From contig JBAXII010000006.1 in the NCBI GenBank assembly GCA_037138475.1, positions 3,126 to 67,125 of the forward strand: a stretch of 64,000 bases of DNA, in the 5' to 3' direction. Position numbers and translations under genes: made by a program. The notes beneath the pieces were generated by a model. That model was given only the letters and a program-made list of their open reading frames with translations. It was not told the origin of the DNA and did no database searches. Numbering within the stretch: position 1 is the first letter of the stretch; each line of letters starts with the position of its first letter. This document shows, piece by piece, positions 32,289 to 41,893 of the stretch. The stretch is from JAGOLU01 sp037138475 (GTDB lineage: Bacteria > Patescibacteriota > Microgenomatia > UBA1406 > GWC2-37-13).

Positions 32289-35234
32289 TTACAGATATCT
32301 TGCAGTATGACTGCTCTTCACCTTCTTTAGCCCTTCAAGTGGACCTTGATAGAGTATTTGTCCTCCTCCATCTCCTCCCTCAGGACCCATATCAACCACA
32401 TACTGACAGTGGCGGATCACGTCAAGATTGTGCTCAATGACTATGACGGTGTTGCCATGTTCGATCAGTCTCACGAGTGAGTTCATGAGCTTCTGCACAT
32501 CAGCAAAATGAAGTCCTGTAGTGGGCTCGTCGAGTATGTAGAGCGTGCGCCCTTTCTCGCCACGAGAGAGCTCATCAGCGAGCTTGATGCGCTGAGCCTC
32601 ACCTCCTGAGAAGGTAGGTGCAGCCTGTCCGAGCTCGACATATCCAAGACCTACCTCTTGGAGGAACTTGAGCTTTGGATGAATGTGGACGAAGTTCTCA
32701 AAAAAGATCGCTGCCTCGTCGACGGTCATCTTCAATATCTCAAAAATAGTTTTATTCTTATACCTCACCTCAAGAGTCTCACGATTGTAGCGATGTCCAT
32801 CACATACATCACAGGTGATGTAGACGTCTGATAGGAACTGCATCTCGATCTTTACCACTCCCGCACCCTGACACTTTTCACAGCGTCCCCCTTTTACGTT
32901 AAACGAAAAGCGACCTTTGTCATACCCGCGCGCTTTTGCATCTACCGTGCTCGCAAACAATTCACGAATATCATCAAAGAATCCTATATAGGTAGCAGGG
33001 TTGGATCGTGGCGTGCGACCAATCGGCGACTGATCGACGAGATAGACGCGCTCGACATAGTGAAATCCCTCGAGCTTTTCATAGGCGCCTTGGAAGTCAT
33101 TGTAGTGTCCGTCAAGGTGATACTTCATCGCTGGATAGAGTGTCTCGGTGATAAGAGTCGATTTGCCTGATCCTGACACGCCAGTGATGGCGATCATATT
33201 GCCTACAGGGAGATTGAGCGTGACATTCTTTAGGCTAAACTGTGAGGCTCCTTTGAGGGTGATCTCACCTTTTGATATGTCTAACTTCATCTCTTTGCTC
33301 GTGATCACCTTTTTCTTTGAAAGATACTGTCCAGTGAGAGACTCACTATTTGCCATGATTTCCTTCACGGTACCTTGGGCGACGATCTTGCCGCCATTTT
33401 TGCCTGCCTCAGGTCCAAACTCGATCATGTGCTCGGCACTCCGCATCGTCTCCTCGTCATGCTCGACGATAATGAGTGTGTTACCGATCTCTTTGAGATG
33501 GTGCAGCGTCTGTATAAGTGCGGCCACATCACGGGGGTGGAGTCCAATCGATGGCTCATCGAGCACATAGAGCACTCCGGTGAGTCCGGTGCCTATTTGA
33601 GATGCGAGACGGATACGCTGTAGCTCGCCGCCAGAGAGTGTTTTGCCTTTGCGTGACATGGTCAGATATCCCAAGCCTACGTTTTGTAAAAACGCCAGAC
33701 GCGTGATGATCTCCTTCAGGATAGGTGCAGCGATCTGCGCTTCGTACTTGTTCAAGACTTCATGTATGTTTGATTTGCAGTACTCGATAGTATCGTTTAC
33801 TGCCAAGTCACAGAGATCCGCGATGCTGAACTTGTCTACGGTGATGGCAAGGATCTCAGGTTTGAGTTTGCGTCCCAGACACGACTTACACTCCTCCTCG
33901 CGCATGTATCGACCTATATCGTGTGACGACCCCTCCTCAGCATTGCCAGATGAGTTCTGAAATCTACGGTTTAGCTCGCTGACGATGCCATCAAACTTTT
34001 CCTGGATCACCGTGTCGCTTCCAAATCTATTTTGACCAGCTACTCTATACGTTTGTCCTGTGCCATGTAGGATGACTCTCTGCTGCTCTTCAGTCAGTTT
34101 TTCGATGGCTTTGTTCATGTCTATCTTTTCGATCTGACAGACAGTTTTGATCAATCTGGTATACCATGTCTCTGAGAAAAAGAGCTTTGTAAAAGGTAGG
34201 ATACCGCCCTCGTTGATAGATAGTTTTGGCGCGAGGATAAGCTCAGGGTCGACTTTGTGGACACTTCCGAGTCCCCGACAGCTCTCGCAGGCGCCGAGGG
34301 GAGAGTTAAATGAAAACATACGCGGTTCCACCTCAGGCAGTGAAAATCCGCACTTTGCACAAGAAAATTTTTCTGAGTACAGATGCTCCTTGAGCGTAGG
34401 AGAAAGTTTCTTCTTGGTACCCCTTTTTACCTCCTCAATCTCACTGTGTTGGGCTGTGGTATCGTGGTACTGCATGATGGCGAGACCATCGGCAAGCTTG
34501 GTAGCTTGCTCTATCGCTTGAGTCAATCGTGGTCTCAATCCGTCTACAAAGTAGTCAGCCTTTAGATCTTTGTGTGATGCAAAAACATTGTCGATGACGG
34601 CAGAGATCGTGTGCTTGTTACTTTTGATGAGAGGGATATCGTCTTGGACGCTCATGGGGATCCCATCAACGATGACAGACTGAAAGCCTTTGGTTTGCAG
34701 ATTTTCAAAGAGATCCAGAAACTCTCCTTTTTTTTGTCTCACCACAGGAGCGAGGATGATAAACTCGTGTGGAGTCATCTTTTCTTGACTACATACAAGG
34801 CGAATCTCCTCGATCACCTTGTCGACGATCTGATCGACCGAAAGTCGCGTGATCTCAGTGTCATCGTTTGGACAGTGTGGATGTCCAATGCGTGCAAAAA
34901 GCACACGGAGATAGTCGTACACCTCGGTGATCGTGCCTACCGTTGAGCGTGGGTTGTGACTCGTGGTCTTTTGATCTATGGAGATGCTAGGTGAGAGCCC
35001 CTCAATCATATCCACATCAGGCTTGTCCATGATGCCAAGGAATTGGCGTGCGTAGGCTGAGAGACTCTCGACATATCTCCGCTGACCTTCAGCATAGATG
35101 GTGTCGAATGCAAATGATGACTTGCCAGATCCAGATACTCCAGTGACCACCACAAATTGGTTTTTAGGTATATCGACATCGACATTCTTCAGGTTGTGTT
35201 GGCGCGCGCCGCGAACCTTGATACTAGATAGCAT
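32289..35234 (-). CDS. uvrA: Excinuclease ABC subunit UvrA
   Basis: About 981 residues from MLSSIKVRGARQHNLKNV. Two ABC ATPase halves have Walker A motifs GVSGSGKSSFAFDTIYAEG and GVSGSGKSTLITETLYPA, ABC signatures (TLSGGELQRIRLA and TFSGGEAQRIKLA) and CxxC zinc modules (CAKCGF...CESC and CEKCQG...CDVC). It scans DNA for damage and loads UvrB. The open frame extends to 35399, but the upstream part is repeat sequence (PRVRGDD), and TATAAT lies at 35248-35253; the true start is 35234. Confidence 0.97.
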   Translation of the reverse strand: MLSSIKVRGARQHNLKNVDVDIPKNQFVVVTGVSGSGKSSFAFDTIYAEGQRRYVESLSAYARQFLGIMDKPDVDMIEGLSPSISIDQKTTSHNPRSTVGTITEVYDYLRVLFARIGHPHCPNDDTEITRLSVDQIVDKVIEEIRLVCSQEKMTPHEFIILAPVVRQKKGEFLDLFENLQTKGFQSVIVDGIPMSVQDDIPLIKSNKHTISAVIDNVFASHKDLKADYFVDGLRPRLTQAIEQATKLADGLAIMQYHDTTAQHSEIEEVKRGTKKKLSPTLKEHLYSEKFSCAKCGFSLPEVEPRMFSFNSPLGACESCRGLGSVHKVDPELILAPKLSINEGGILPFTKLFFSETWYTRLIKTVCQIEKIDMNKAIEKLTEEQQRVILHGTGQTYRVAGQNRFGSDTVIQEKFDGIVSELNRRFQNSSGNAEEGSSHDIGRYMREEECKSCLGRKLKPEILAITVDKFSIADLCDLAVNDTIEYCKSNIHEVLNKYEAQIAAPILKEIITRLAFLQNVGLGYLTMSRKGKTLSGGELQRIRLASQIGTGLTGVLYVLDEPSIGLHPRDVAALIQTLHHLKEIGNTLIIVEHDEETMRSAEHMIEFGPEAGKNGGKIVAQGTVKEIMANSESLTGQYLSKKKVITSKEMKLDISKGEITLKGASQFSLKNVTLNLPVGNMIAITGVSGSGKSTLITETLYPAMKYHLDGHYNDFQGAYEKLEGFHYVERVYLVDQSPIGRTPRSNPATYIGFFDDIRELFASTVDAKARGYDKGRFSFNVKGGRCEKCQGAGVVKIEMQFLSDVYITCDVCDGHRYNRETLEVRYKNKTIFEILKMTVDEAAIFFENFVHIHPKLKFLQEVGLGYVELGQAAPTFSGGEAQRIKLADELSRGEKGRTLYILDEPTTGLHFADVQKLMNSLVRLIEHGNTVIVIEHNLDVIRHCQYVVDMGPEGGDGGGQILYQGPLEGLKKVKSSHTARYL

Positions 35235-35603
35235 AGGATGAGTGGGTATTATACCTGTAGGGTGATGAAGAGGTGTGTCAAATGAACAATGATGCAGGAT
35301 ACAGTGCAAAACTATCGATGACGGATTAAGCCGCATGTCATCCCCGCGAACGCGGGGATCTAAAGGAGCCGTACACCTAAACAGCCTCATGTATGCCATT
35401 GGATCCTCGTGTTCACGAGGATGACGGACCAGTGAGGTTACACATATTCATCATCGAATTAGTTGACTATTGCAGGGATGACAGACAGGTGTGCTGGGGA
35501 ATGGGGACGAGGCGGGATTGCTTCTCCGTCAGTTGACGGATCGCAATGACAATACATAGCAAACACAATGGTGCATGGAGTTAGGTAAGAATGGGAAAGG
35601 AGA
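35235..35603. repeat. Repeat-filled gap between uvrA and rplS
   Basis: No gene is visible. Three palindromic units are seen: GTCATCCCCGCG..CGCGGGGATC (35338-35362), GGATCCTCGTG..CACGAGGATGACGG (35401-35427) and GGGATTGCTTCTCCGTCAG..GATCGCAATGAC (35513-35551). The uvrA promoter TATAAT (minus, 35248-35253) is at the left end. Confidence 0.75.
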
Positions 35604-36008
35604 TTATTCAGTCACCTCAACCTTTTTAGTAGAGCGCTTGCTGACTGCCTTGGTAGGAGCTTTGCGTGCGACTGACTTCTTTTGCTTGTAGAGCTTCTGT
35701 CTCGTCTCCTGACTTGAGAGATCTTTGAGGAAGTACAGTTTTGACTTTTGATAGGATGACTTTTTGTCTAGCGTGATAGCAGCTACAAAAGGTGAGTTTA
35801 CAGGGATGATACGCTCGACACCGACACCTGACTTTGAGAGCTTTCTGACAGTGAACATACGCGACTCAGGACCACCGCCTTTGATGGCGATGAGGATACC
35901 CTGGAACTCTTGGATACGCTCTTTTTCTCCGTCTTTGATGCGGTAGTCTACGGTGATCGTGTCACCAACTTGGAAAGAAGTTTCTTTGAAGAGGAATGAG
36001 TTTGCCAT
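35604..36008 (-). CDS. rplS: 50S ribosomal protein L19
   Basis: A 134-residue protein; F..GDTITVDYRIKDGEKERIQEFQG and the FTVRKLSKSGVGVERIIPVNSP block identify L19. The C-terminal tail after LYKQKK is a Lys/Thr/Ser-rich extension of about 25 residues. It sits at the subunit interface of the ribosome. A TATACT box lies about 35 nt upstream, so this is one of the few genes here with a short 5' UTR. pyrG lies upstream on the same strand. Confidence 0.97.
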   Translation of the reverse strand: MANSFLFKETSFQVGDTITVDYRIKDGEKERIQEFQGILIAIKGGGPESRMFTVRKLSKSGVGVERIIPVNSPFVAAITLDKKSSYQKSKLYFLKDLSSQETRQKLYKQKKSVARKAPTKAVSKRSTKKVEVTE

Positions 36009-36050
36009 GGATATGTGGGTTTCTTTAGTAAAAGTAACTACGTAAGTATA

Positions 36051-37721
36051 TCATTTTGTGCTCGATTTACAAGCCTCTATGAAGGCCACAAAGAGTGGAT
36101 GGGGGGACAGCGGGCGGGATTTGTACTCGGGATGACCTTGGGTCGCTAGGTAAAATGGATGCATAGACTCAGGCAACTCGATAAACTCGACCAGTCCCTC
36201 GACCTTTGAGCGACCAGAGAGTATGAGACCAGCCTGCTCAATATCCTTTGCAAATGCATCGTTGAACTCGTAGCGGTGACGATGACGCTCAAATACGTTC
36301 GGATTTGCAGCTCTGCCACTCGATGACGGATGATAGATCTGGTCTATACGAGAGCCTTTCTTTAGTATTGCTTCCCAGGCACCAAGTCTCATAGTGCCTC
36401 CGTACGCGCGCCGCTTCATCAGTTCCTCTTGAGTCGGAATCATATGTATGACAGAGTGAGTCGAGTCTTGCACATTTTCAGTGGTATTTGCGTCTTTCCA
36501 TCCTAGCACATCACGCGCAAAGCTAATGACCGCCAGTTGCATGCCATAGCAAAGGCCAAGATACGGGATCTTTTGCTCTCTCGCATATCCCGCAGCTGAG
36601 ATCATTCCCTCAGCGCCGCGTTCACCCCATCCGATAGGCACGATAATACCTGCGGGAGTTCCTATGATCTCAGCTCCCTTTTTCTCGATATCTTGGGCGC
36701 TGATCCAGCGAGTCTTCACCTTGCGTCCTGCAGCCCAACTGGCATGATCGATCGCATCAAAGAGAGCTGCATACGCATCTTTGATGTTGTACTCTCCTGA
36801 TCCAAAGTACTTGCCCACGATGACCACGTCCAGTGGGTCATGTTGCTTGTTGATGGTGAGGATCTTTTCTGTAAGTTCCTTCCATTTTGACACATCGGGA
36901 TGCTTGGGTTCAGTCGCGAGTCCGAGCTTCATAAGTATCATGTTGTGTAGGTTCTGCTCGGCGAGGATCTCAGGGATGCGGTATACGTGATCTACATCAG
37001 GGTTATTGATCACGGCATCGGGTGGTACATTGCAAAACAGTGCGAGGCGCTCTCTGCGGCGCGCATCGAGAGGGCGCGCCGCACGTGCTACTATAAAATC
37101 AGGTTGGATACCCATGCCATTGAGCGTGCGGACTGAGAGCTGAGTAGGCTTGGTCTTTGGCTCGCCCAGATGCTCGGGTGTCGGGATATAGCTGACGTGG
37201 ATATGGATGACGCTACCTGGCTTGCGGATCGTGAGCTGACGCGCAGCTTCATAGTACAATGCATTTTGATACTCCCCCACTGTGCCGCCGAGTTCTATCA
37301 CTACGATATCGGCATCATTTGACTTGCGCGCTTGCTCGATACGTGCAAAGATCTCGTTGGTGATGTGTGGCATCGCTTCCACATCTTCACCATGATACTC
37401 AAACCGCCGCTCGCGGTCTATCACCGTCTTGTAAATCTTGCCGATCGTCACAAAGTTGTCAGTTCCCATGTCTTGGTCTAGGTACTTTTCGTAGGTGCCA
37501 ATGTCCATGTCTGCCTCGGTACCGTCATCGCACAGGAAGGCGTCTCCGTGCTCTATCGGGTTTATCGTGCCTGCATCAACATTGAGATAGTTTTCAAACT
37601 TGAGGGGAGCTATTTTGTATCCACAGGACTTGAGCAGGAGGGAGATGGAGGCTGAGGTGATGCCTTTGCCGATGCCGGAGATGACCCCGCCTGAAATAAA
37701 GATATATTTGGTATGTCTCAC
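36051..37721 (-). CDS. pyrG: CTP synthase
   Basis: A 556-residue enzyme making CTP from UTP, ATP and glutamine. The synthase domain starts KYIFISGGVISGIGKGITSAS (P-loop-like) and has YLNVDAGTINP. The glutaminase domain has the Cys in YLGLCYGMQLAVISFAR and the His/Glu pair in GHPEYKSRPLSPHPLF. GTG is the start codon. Downstream rplS follows after 42 nt. The LGLCYGMQ form (Tyr for Leu) is a small departure from the usual LGICLGMQ. Confidence 0.97.
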   Translation of the reverse strand: MRHTKYIFISGGVISGIGKGITSASISLLLKSCGYKIAPLKFENYLNVDAGTINPIEHGDAFLCDDGTEADMDIGTYEKYLDQDMGTDNFVTIGKIYKTVIDRERRFEYHGEDVEAMPHITNEIFARIEQARKSNDADIVVIELGGTVGEYQNALYYEAARQLTIRKPGSVIHIHVSYIPTPEHLGEPKTKPTQLSVRTLNGMGIQPDFIVARAARPLDARRRERLALFCNVPPDAVINNPDVDHVYRIPEILAEQNLHNMILMKLGLATEPKHPDVSKWKELTEKILTINKQHDPLDVVIVGKYFGSGEYNIKDAYAALFDAIDHASWAAGRKVKTRWISAQDIEKKGAEIIGTPAGIIVPIGWGERGAEGMISAAGYAREQKIPYLGLCYGMQLAVISFARDVLGWKDANTTENVQDSTHSVIHMIPTQEELMKRRAYGGTMRLGAWEAILKKGSRIDQIYHPSSSGRAANPNVFERHRHRYEFNDAFAKDIEQAGLILSGRSKVEGLVEFIELPESMHPFYLATQGHPEYKSRPLSPHPLFVAFIEACKSSTK

Positions 37722-37758
37722 GGAGGTGAAGTATGAGGGATGAGGGAAAGATTTGCAA

Positions 37759-37787
37759 TTGGAAAAGGTAGTACCCTATAGTAGAAT
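37759..37787 (+). promoter_or_regulatory. Promoter, leaderless
   Basis: TTGGAA (37759-37764), 17-nt spacer, TAGAAT (37782-37787), then 6 nt to the ATG at 37794. Confidence 0.6.
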
Positions 37788-37793
37788 TGAGCA

Positions 37794-38717
37794 ATGAGAT
37801 ATGAGCACCTATCAAAACTATATTCTGGTGAGGTAATTACAGTTTCAGAACTTGACAGACTCCAACAGGAGTTTCCTGATGTGTATGGTCCGGAAACGTG
37901 GTTTTTTGACAAGGAAAATATGAGTGCGCCAGAAGTTGTTGCAGCCTTGAACACAACTGATAGATTTGGCATATCAACACCGCTCTGTTTATTTCTAGAT
38001 GACACCAAAGTACCCTATTCACTTGTTGATGAATATTTTGGGAAACAGCATTTTTTGGAGACTGGTGTTCTTGTTCATGCTCCAAATGTAGGGGCTAGTA
38101 CTCTCCTACTTAAAAATCAATTTTTTGGGAGTGAAGCTCAAAATGGTGTGTATCCACAGGGATTGGGAGATCGAGTTAACCTTCTTTTTTTAGATCAATC
38201 GATCGAAAGTCCACAGCATCTCATTGCATTTGATAGATTCCGCGAAAACTTGTCAAGCCGTCGTTCAAATGCAAACCCCCTCCATGCTCGTATATTCTCC
38301 ATTGCAGCAGATCAAAAAATAATGGCATCGCATGCAGTTATTCCATTTGATAGCATTGGTCTTGCCTTCCAAGCAAGCAGCAAAGCTCGAAGTAAATCTA
38401 ATGAGATATCAAATGCTACTTTAATGCAACAGCTACTTCTTCATACTGGTGCAGATTACATACTTGCTCAACAGGTGCAAAATGGAGTGGCCGATGTGCC
38501 TGAACGTGCTATGGATGCAGCTACAGAGTTAGACACAGCCTTGGGTGGAACTACTTTTAGCTCATTACTAAATAGGCAACAAGTTGATATGCAAGATAAA
38601 ATACTTATTCATCATACTGTATTACTTTGTATTGCTATGTTAAATAACGGTTATTCAACTGAAGAAGTATTAAATAAAGCATCAATTATTGAATTGAAAC
38701 TTAACCAACTTTCTTAA
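37794..38717 (+). CDS. Protein of unknown function (307 aa)
   Basis: I do not recognise this protein. It is soluble with no membrane span: an N-terminal region with VYGPETWFFDKENMSAPEV, a middle with LCLFLDDTKVPYSLVDEYFG, and a helical C-terminal half. It has a good promoter, so it is likely expressed. The gene looks richer in A and T than its neighbours pyrG and topA, a possible sign of later acquisition. Its 3' end overlaps the convergent topA by 17 nt. Confidence 0.7.
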   Translation: MRYEHLSKLYSGEVITVSELDRLQQEFPDVYGPETWFFDKENMSAPEVVAALNTTDRFGISTPLCLFLDDTKVPYSLVDEYFGKQHFLETGVLVHAPNVGASTLLLKNQFFGSEAQNGVYPQGLGDRVNLLFLDQSIESPQHLIAFDRFRENLSSRRSNANPLHARIFSIAADQKIMASHAVIPFDSIGLAFQASSKARSKSNEISNATLMQQLLLHTGADYILAQQVQNGVADVPERAMDAATELDTALGGTTFSSLLNRQQVDMQDKILIHHTVLLCIAMLNNGYSTEEVLNKASIIELKLNQLS

Positions 38718-41136
38718 ACCTTCGAAACTCTCTCTTTGGCTTTGATTCTTTTTCCTTGATAAGCTCAAGTGCGCGGTCGAGCGTGACTGCAAAGAGATCC
38801 TCACCTTTGGGGATGCTGGCGTAGAGCTTGTCCTTTTGGACATAGGGACCGTACTTGCCATAGTTTGCTTTGATCTCGTTGCCGTCGGGATCACGACCGA
38901 GGATGCGTGGGAGCGAGATGAGCCTCAGCGCGATCTCTGGAGTGACATTTGCGACACCGATCTCAGCAGGTATAGAGATGAAGCGTATTTTGGATTTTGC
39001 TGGCGAAAGATCTTCTGCTGTTTTTGATTTCGACTTTACTGATTTCTTTGGTGTGGGTGATTTGTCTGGAGTGCCCACGGCCAGATAGGGACCGTACTTG
39101 CCAGTCTTGATGTAGACTGGATTCCCCTCACCATCCTCACAAAACACATCCTCACTCACCTGTTTTGAGGTTTTCAATGTCTCAAGGTATGTTTGTGTAA
39201 TATCTTGGATATCTATCTCATCGGGGATGGTGGCTTTGACCTCTCCAAAGTCTACATAGGCACCAAATTTACCATATCTGATCGGATTCTCTCCACTCAC
39301 CGCAGGGAGCCTGACGGTCGATATCTCCTTGGGGTCGATACTATCACCCTCGACCTTCACACGCTGCTCGAGACCATCTCGTCCGAGGAAAAAGTTTGTC
39401 AGATAGGGCACCCATTTGGTAGTGCCCGCCTCGATCTCGTCCAAAGACTCCTCCATTTTTGCGGTAAAAGCGAGATCTACGAGCGAGGGGAAGTGCTTTT
39501 CGAGGAGATTAGTCACTGCAAATCCTGCAAAGGTAGGCACGAGTTGATTTGATACTTTGCGGATGTAGCCACGTGCTTGGATGGTGCTGATGATGCTCGC
39601 GTAGGTCGAGGGTCGACCGATACCTTCGGTCTCAAGCTTTTTGACGAGTGATGCTTCGTTGAATCGAGCGGGTGGCTTTGTCTCATGGATATCACTCGCC
39701 ACCGTCTGTACTGCAAGCTTCTCACCCTTGGTTAGGGTGGGTATCATCTGACTGCTTTCATCCTCGCCGTCTTCGATACTGGTGATCTGGTACACCCTTA
39801 GAAATCCATCTATTTTGATGGCGGTACCTGTCGTTCGGAAAAAGTATTTGGAGATGTCGTCCTTCGACGAGCTCAGGGTGACAGGTGGGCTACTCGAGAT
39901 CAAGACGGTGGTTTGGTCGAGTGTCGCCTCCTTCATCTGACTGGCGATAGTACGCTTCCAGATCAGATCATACAACTTGTATTCTTCAGGCTCCAAGCCC
40001 AGCTCACTCGCTTGGGGAAAGTGAGATCCTGCCGGACGAATCGCCTCGTGTGCTTCTTGGGCATTTTTAGATTTGGATTTGTAGGTACGATAGTACCCAG
40101 CCCAATAAGACTCCCCATAGAGCTCGATGATTTTCTGTTTTGCACCTTGCAGCGCTTGCTCTGAAAGTGTGACGGAGTCAGTACGCATATAGGTGATGAA
40201 TCCCTTTTCATACAGTTTCTGCGCGACTTGCATCGTGTACTTTGAGCTAAATCCGAGTTTGCGGTTTGCATCGATCTGGAGACTCGAGGTGATATAGGGC
40301 GCTTGGGGATTGCGTTTCACTTCGGATTTTTCGACTGCATCTACAGCGAAGTTTGACTTTTTGATACCTTCGATATGTACAGGTGCATTTATTGAGTCTA
40401 GTATGAGAAGTGACGGATCGATGAGCTGACCTTTGTCGTCGAAATCTTTGCCAGTGGCAGTTTTTTGTGTGCCTATCTGATAGAGCTGTGAAGCAAATGT
40501 AGAAGCATCAGCTTTGAACATCGCCTCTATCGATTGGTATCCTGCCTTCTTAAAAATCAATCGTTCTTGCTCGCGGTTCACGATCAGACGCATGGCTACT
40601 GACTGTACGCGTCCTGCTGAGAGGCCGAACTTGATCTTTTTCCAGAGGAGTGGAGAGACGGTATATCCGACGAGACGATCGAGGATGCGTCTGGCTTCTT
40701 GAGCTTGGACGAGGTTCATATCGATGGTCCGGGGATGATCGAGTGCATCTTGGATGGCGGACTTGGTGATCTCATGAAACACCATGCGCTTTGGATTCTT
40801 GAGTCCGAGTACTTCTGCCAGGTGCCATGAGATTGCCTCTCCTTCACGGTCCTCGTCGGTGGCGAGTATGACATCCTTTTCTTTTTCAATCAAGCTCTTG
40901 AGCTCCTTGACCGTTTTCTTTTTTAGTGCATCTACTACGTAAAGTGGTTTGAAATCATGTGCAGTATCGATCCCGAGACGTGCCCATGACTCACTTTTGT
41001 ATTTGGCAGGTATTTCAGCAGCATTTTTGGGAAGATCGCGAATATGTCCCATGGATGCGCGGACTACATATCCCGAACCCAAAAACTTGGTGATAGTGCG
41101 CGCTTTGGTGGGTGATTCGACGATGATGAGTGTCAT
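38701..41136 (-). CDS. topA: DNA topoisomerase I
   Basis: About 811 residues. The Toprim domain begins MTLIIVESPTKA and has DEDREGEAISWHLAEVL; the active-site Tyr lies in GFITYMRTDS; the GIGRPSTYASI block follows. The C-terminal part has three repeats of the type YGKFGAYVDFG, TGKYGPYLAVG and YGKYGPYVQKD in place of Cys4 zinc fingers. It relaxes negative supercoils. Start 41136 fits the promoter at 41151-41179; the extra upstream codons are not needed. Confidence 0.97.
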   Translation of the reverse strand: MTLIIVESPTKARTITKFLGSGYVVRASMGHIRDLPKNAAEIPAKYKSESWARLGIDTAHDFKPLYVVDALKKKTVKELKSLIEKEKDVILATDEDREGEAISWHLAEVLGLKNPKRMVFHEITKSAIQDALDHPRTIDMNLVQAQEARRILDRLVGYTVSPLLWKKIKFGLSAGRVQSVAMRLIVNREQERLIFKKAGYQSIEAMFKADASTFASQLYQIGTQKTATGKDFDDKGQLIDPSLLILDSINAPVHIEGIKKSNFAVDAVEKSEVKRNPQAPYITSSLQIDANRKLGFSSKYTMQVAQKLYEKGFITYMRTDSVTLSEQALQGAKQKIIELYGESYWAGYYRTYKSKSKNAQEAHEAIRPAGSHFPQASELGLEPEEYKLYDLIWKRTIASQMKEATLDQTTVLISSSPPVTLSSSKDDISKYFFRTTGTAIKIDGFLRVYQITSIEDGEDESSQMIPTLTKGEKLAVQTVASDIHETKPPARFNEASLVKKLETEGIGRPSTYASIISTIQARGYIRKVSNQLVPTFAGFAVTNLLEKHFPSLVDLAFTAKMEESLDEIEAGTTKWVPYLTNFFLGRDGLEQRVKVEGDSIDPKEISTVRLPAVSGENPIRYGKFGAYVDFGEVKATIPDEIDIQDITQTYLETLKTSKQVSEDVFCEDGEGNPVYIKTGKYGPYLAVGTPDKSPTPKKSVKSKSKTAEDLSPAKSKIRFISIPAEIGVANVTPEIALRLISLPRILGRDPDGNEIKANYGKYGPYVQKDKLYASIPKGEDLFAVTLDRALELIKEKESKPKREFRRFKKVG

Positions 41137-41150
41137 AGGAGGCAACGGCA

Positions 41151-41179
41151 ATGGTAAGGGTCGAGGAGCTGTTTGTCAA
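41151..41179 (-). promoter_or_regulatory. topA promoter
   Basis: On the minus strand TTGACA (41174-41179), 17-nt spacer, TACCAT (41151-41156). The 5' UTR would be about 7 nt. Confidence 0.6.
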
Positions 41180-41234
41180 ACCAAAGCTGTAACACTGACA
41201 TGATGGAGACATTGAAAGTAGCCAAGTTACTTAT

Positions 41235-41324
41235 GGCAAAAAGTGCTTTTTCTCCCCGACGTAACTCGCCCCGACACATCGGGACTCACACACAACGTCG
41301 TGATCGAAAAACACTCTTTGCCAC
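41235..41324. other. Long imperfect inverted repeat, possible structured RNA
   Basis: TGGCAAAAAGTG.TTTTTC on the left pairs with GAAAAACACTCTTTGCCA on the right; inside are CGACGT/ACGTCG and a CCCGA..TCGGG hairpin. It lies between the second membrane-protein gene and the topA promoter. No known riboswitch or 5S rRNA pattern fits. It may be a terminator-like structure or a small RNA. Confidence 0.5.
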
Positions 41325-41350
41325 CATGAGAATGCATACAGGTGACTAGA

Positions 41351-41890
41351 TCAAAAAAAGTAATTCTTGACCTGAAACCAGAGGTACAGGCAGGCTGCTG
41401 TGACTATGCCCAGAATAAGAGCCGAGAAGATCTTGGCCTCAAGTGTCGTATCGAGTGGGAAAAATGCAAACAAATCAAGCAACACTATCGCGAGCGAGCC
41501 ACGAGTGACATATCTCCAACCAAGTATCGACCTGCGTTTGAGCAAGGGAAGCGCTTTGTAAATCATTCGTATCGCCAGTATGCTAACAAGGAGACTCAAT
41601 ACTGATACCAGAAGGTTTGAATTCAGGAACTCATCATAGTAGATCCGACCGGAGAATATCCTCGTGAGAAAGTTGCGTTCAAACAGGAATGCGAGGAGAT
41701 TCTTTGCACTCGAGTAGACTGAGAATCCCAGGTAAAAAAGGATGAGAAATGCGAGCGGATATGAGAGCATCACGATCACCTCTTTGCCCTCACTGGGTAC
41801 TTGAAACGGAGCACGTCGCACAAAGTATCTGTCACAAAAGTCCTCGCATGATTCGAAAAATGGGTCAAATATGCTGAGGAGTGTATCCAT
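41351..41890 (-). CDS. Four-span membrane protein, paralogue of the next gene
   Basis: A 179-residue protein with about four membrane spans. It shares with its neighbour the start pattern YFVRRAPFQVPSEGKEVIVMLSYPLA and the end YLWFQVKNYFF, so the two arose by tandem duplication. I recognise no family. It lies 3 nt after the neighbour, in the same transcript, and follows the ATP synthase operon. It might serve membrane energetics, but only position says so. Confidence 0.65.
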   Translation of the reverse strand: MDTLLSIFDPFFESCEDFCDRYFVRRAPFQVPSEGKEVIVMLSYPLAFLILFYLGFSVYSSAKNLLAFLFERNFLTRIFSGRIYYDEFLNSNLLVSVLSLLVSILAIRMIYKALPLLKRRSILGWRYVTRGSLAIVLLDLFAFFPLDTTLEAKIFSALILGIVTAACLYLWFQVKNYFF

Positions 41891-41893
41891 AGA

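Noticed and set aside
35235..35399. N-terminal extension of UvrA encoding PRVRGDD-type sequence
   Set aside because: This part is translated repeat DNA; the promoter and conserved UvrA start place the start at 35234.
41235..41324. 5S rRNA or 4.5S/SRP RNA
   Set aside because: The conserved loops of 5S (CCGAAC, GAGAGTAGG) and the SRP apical motif are absent.
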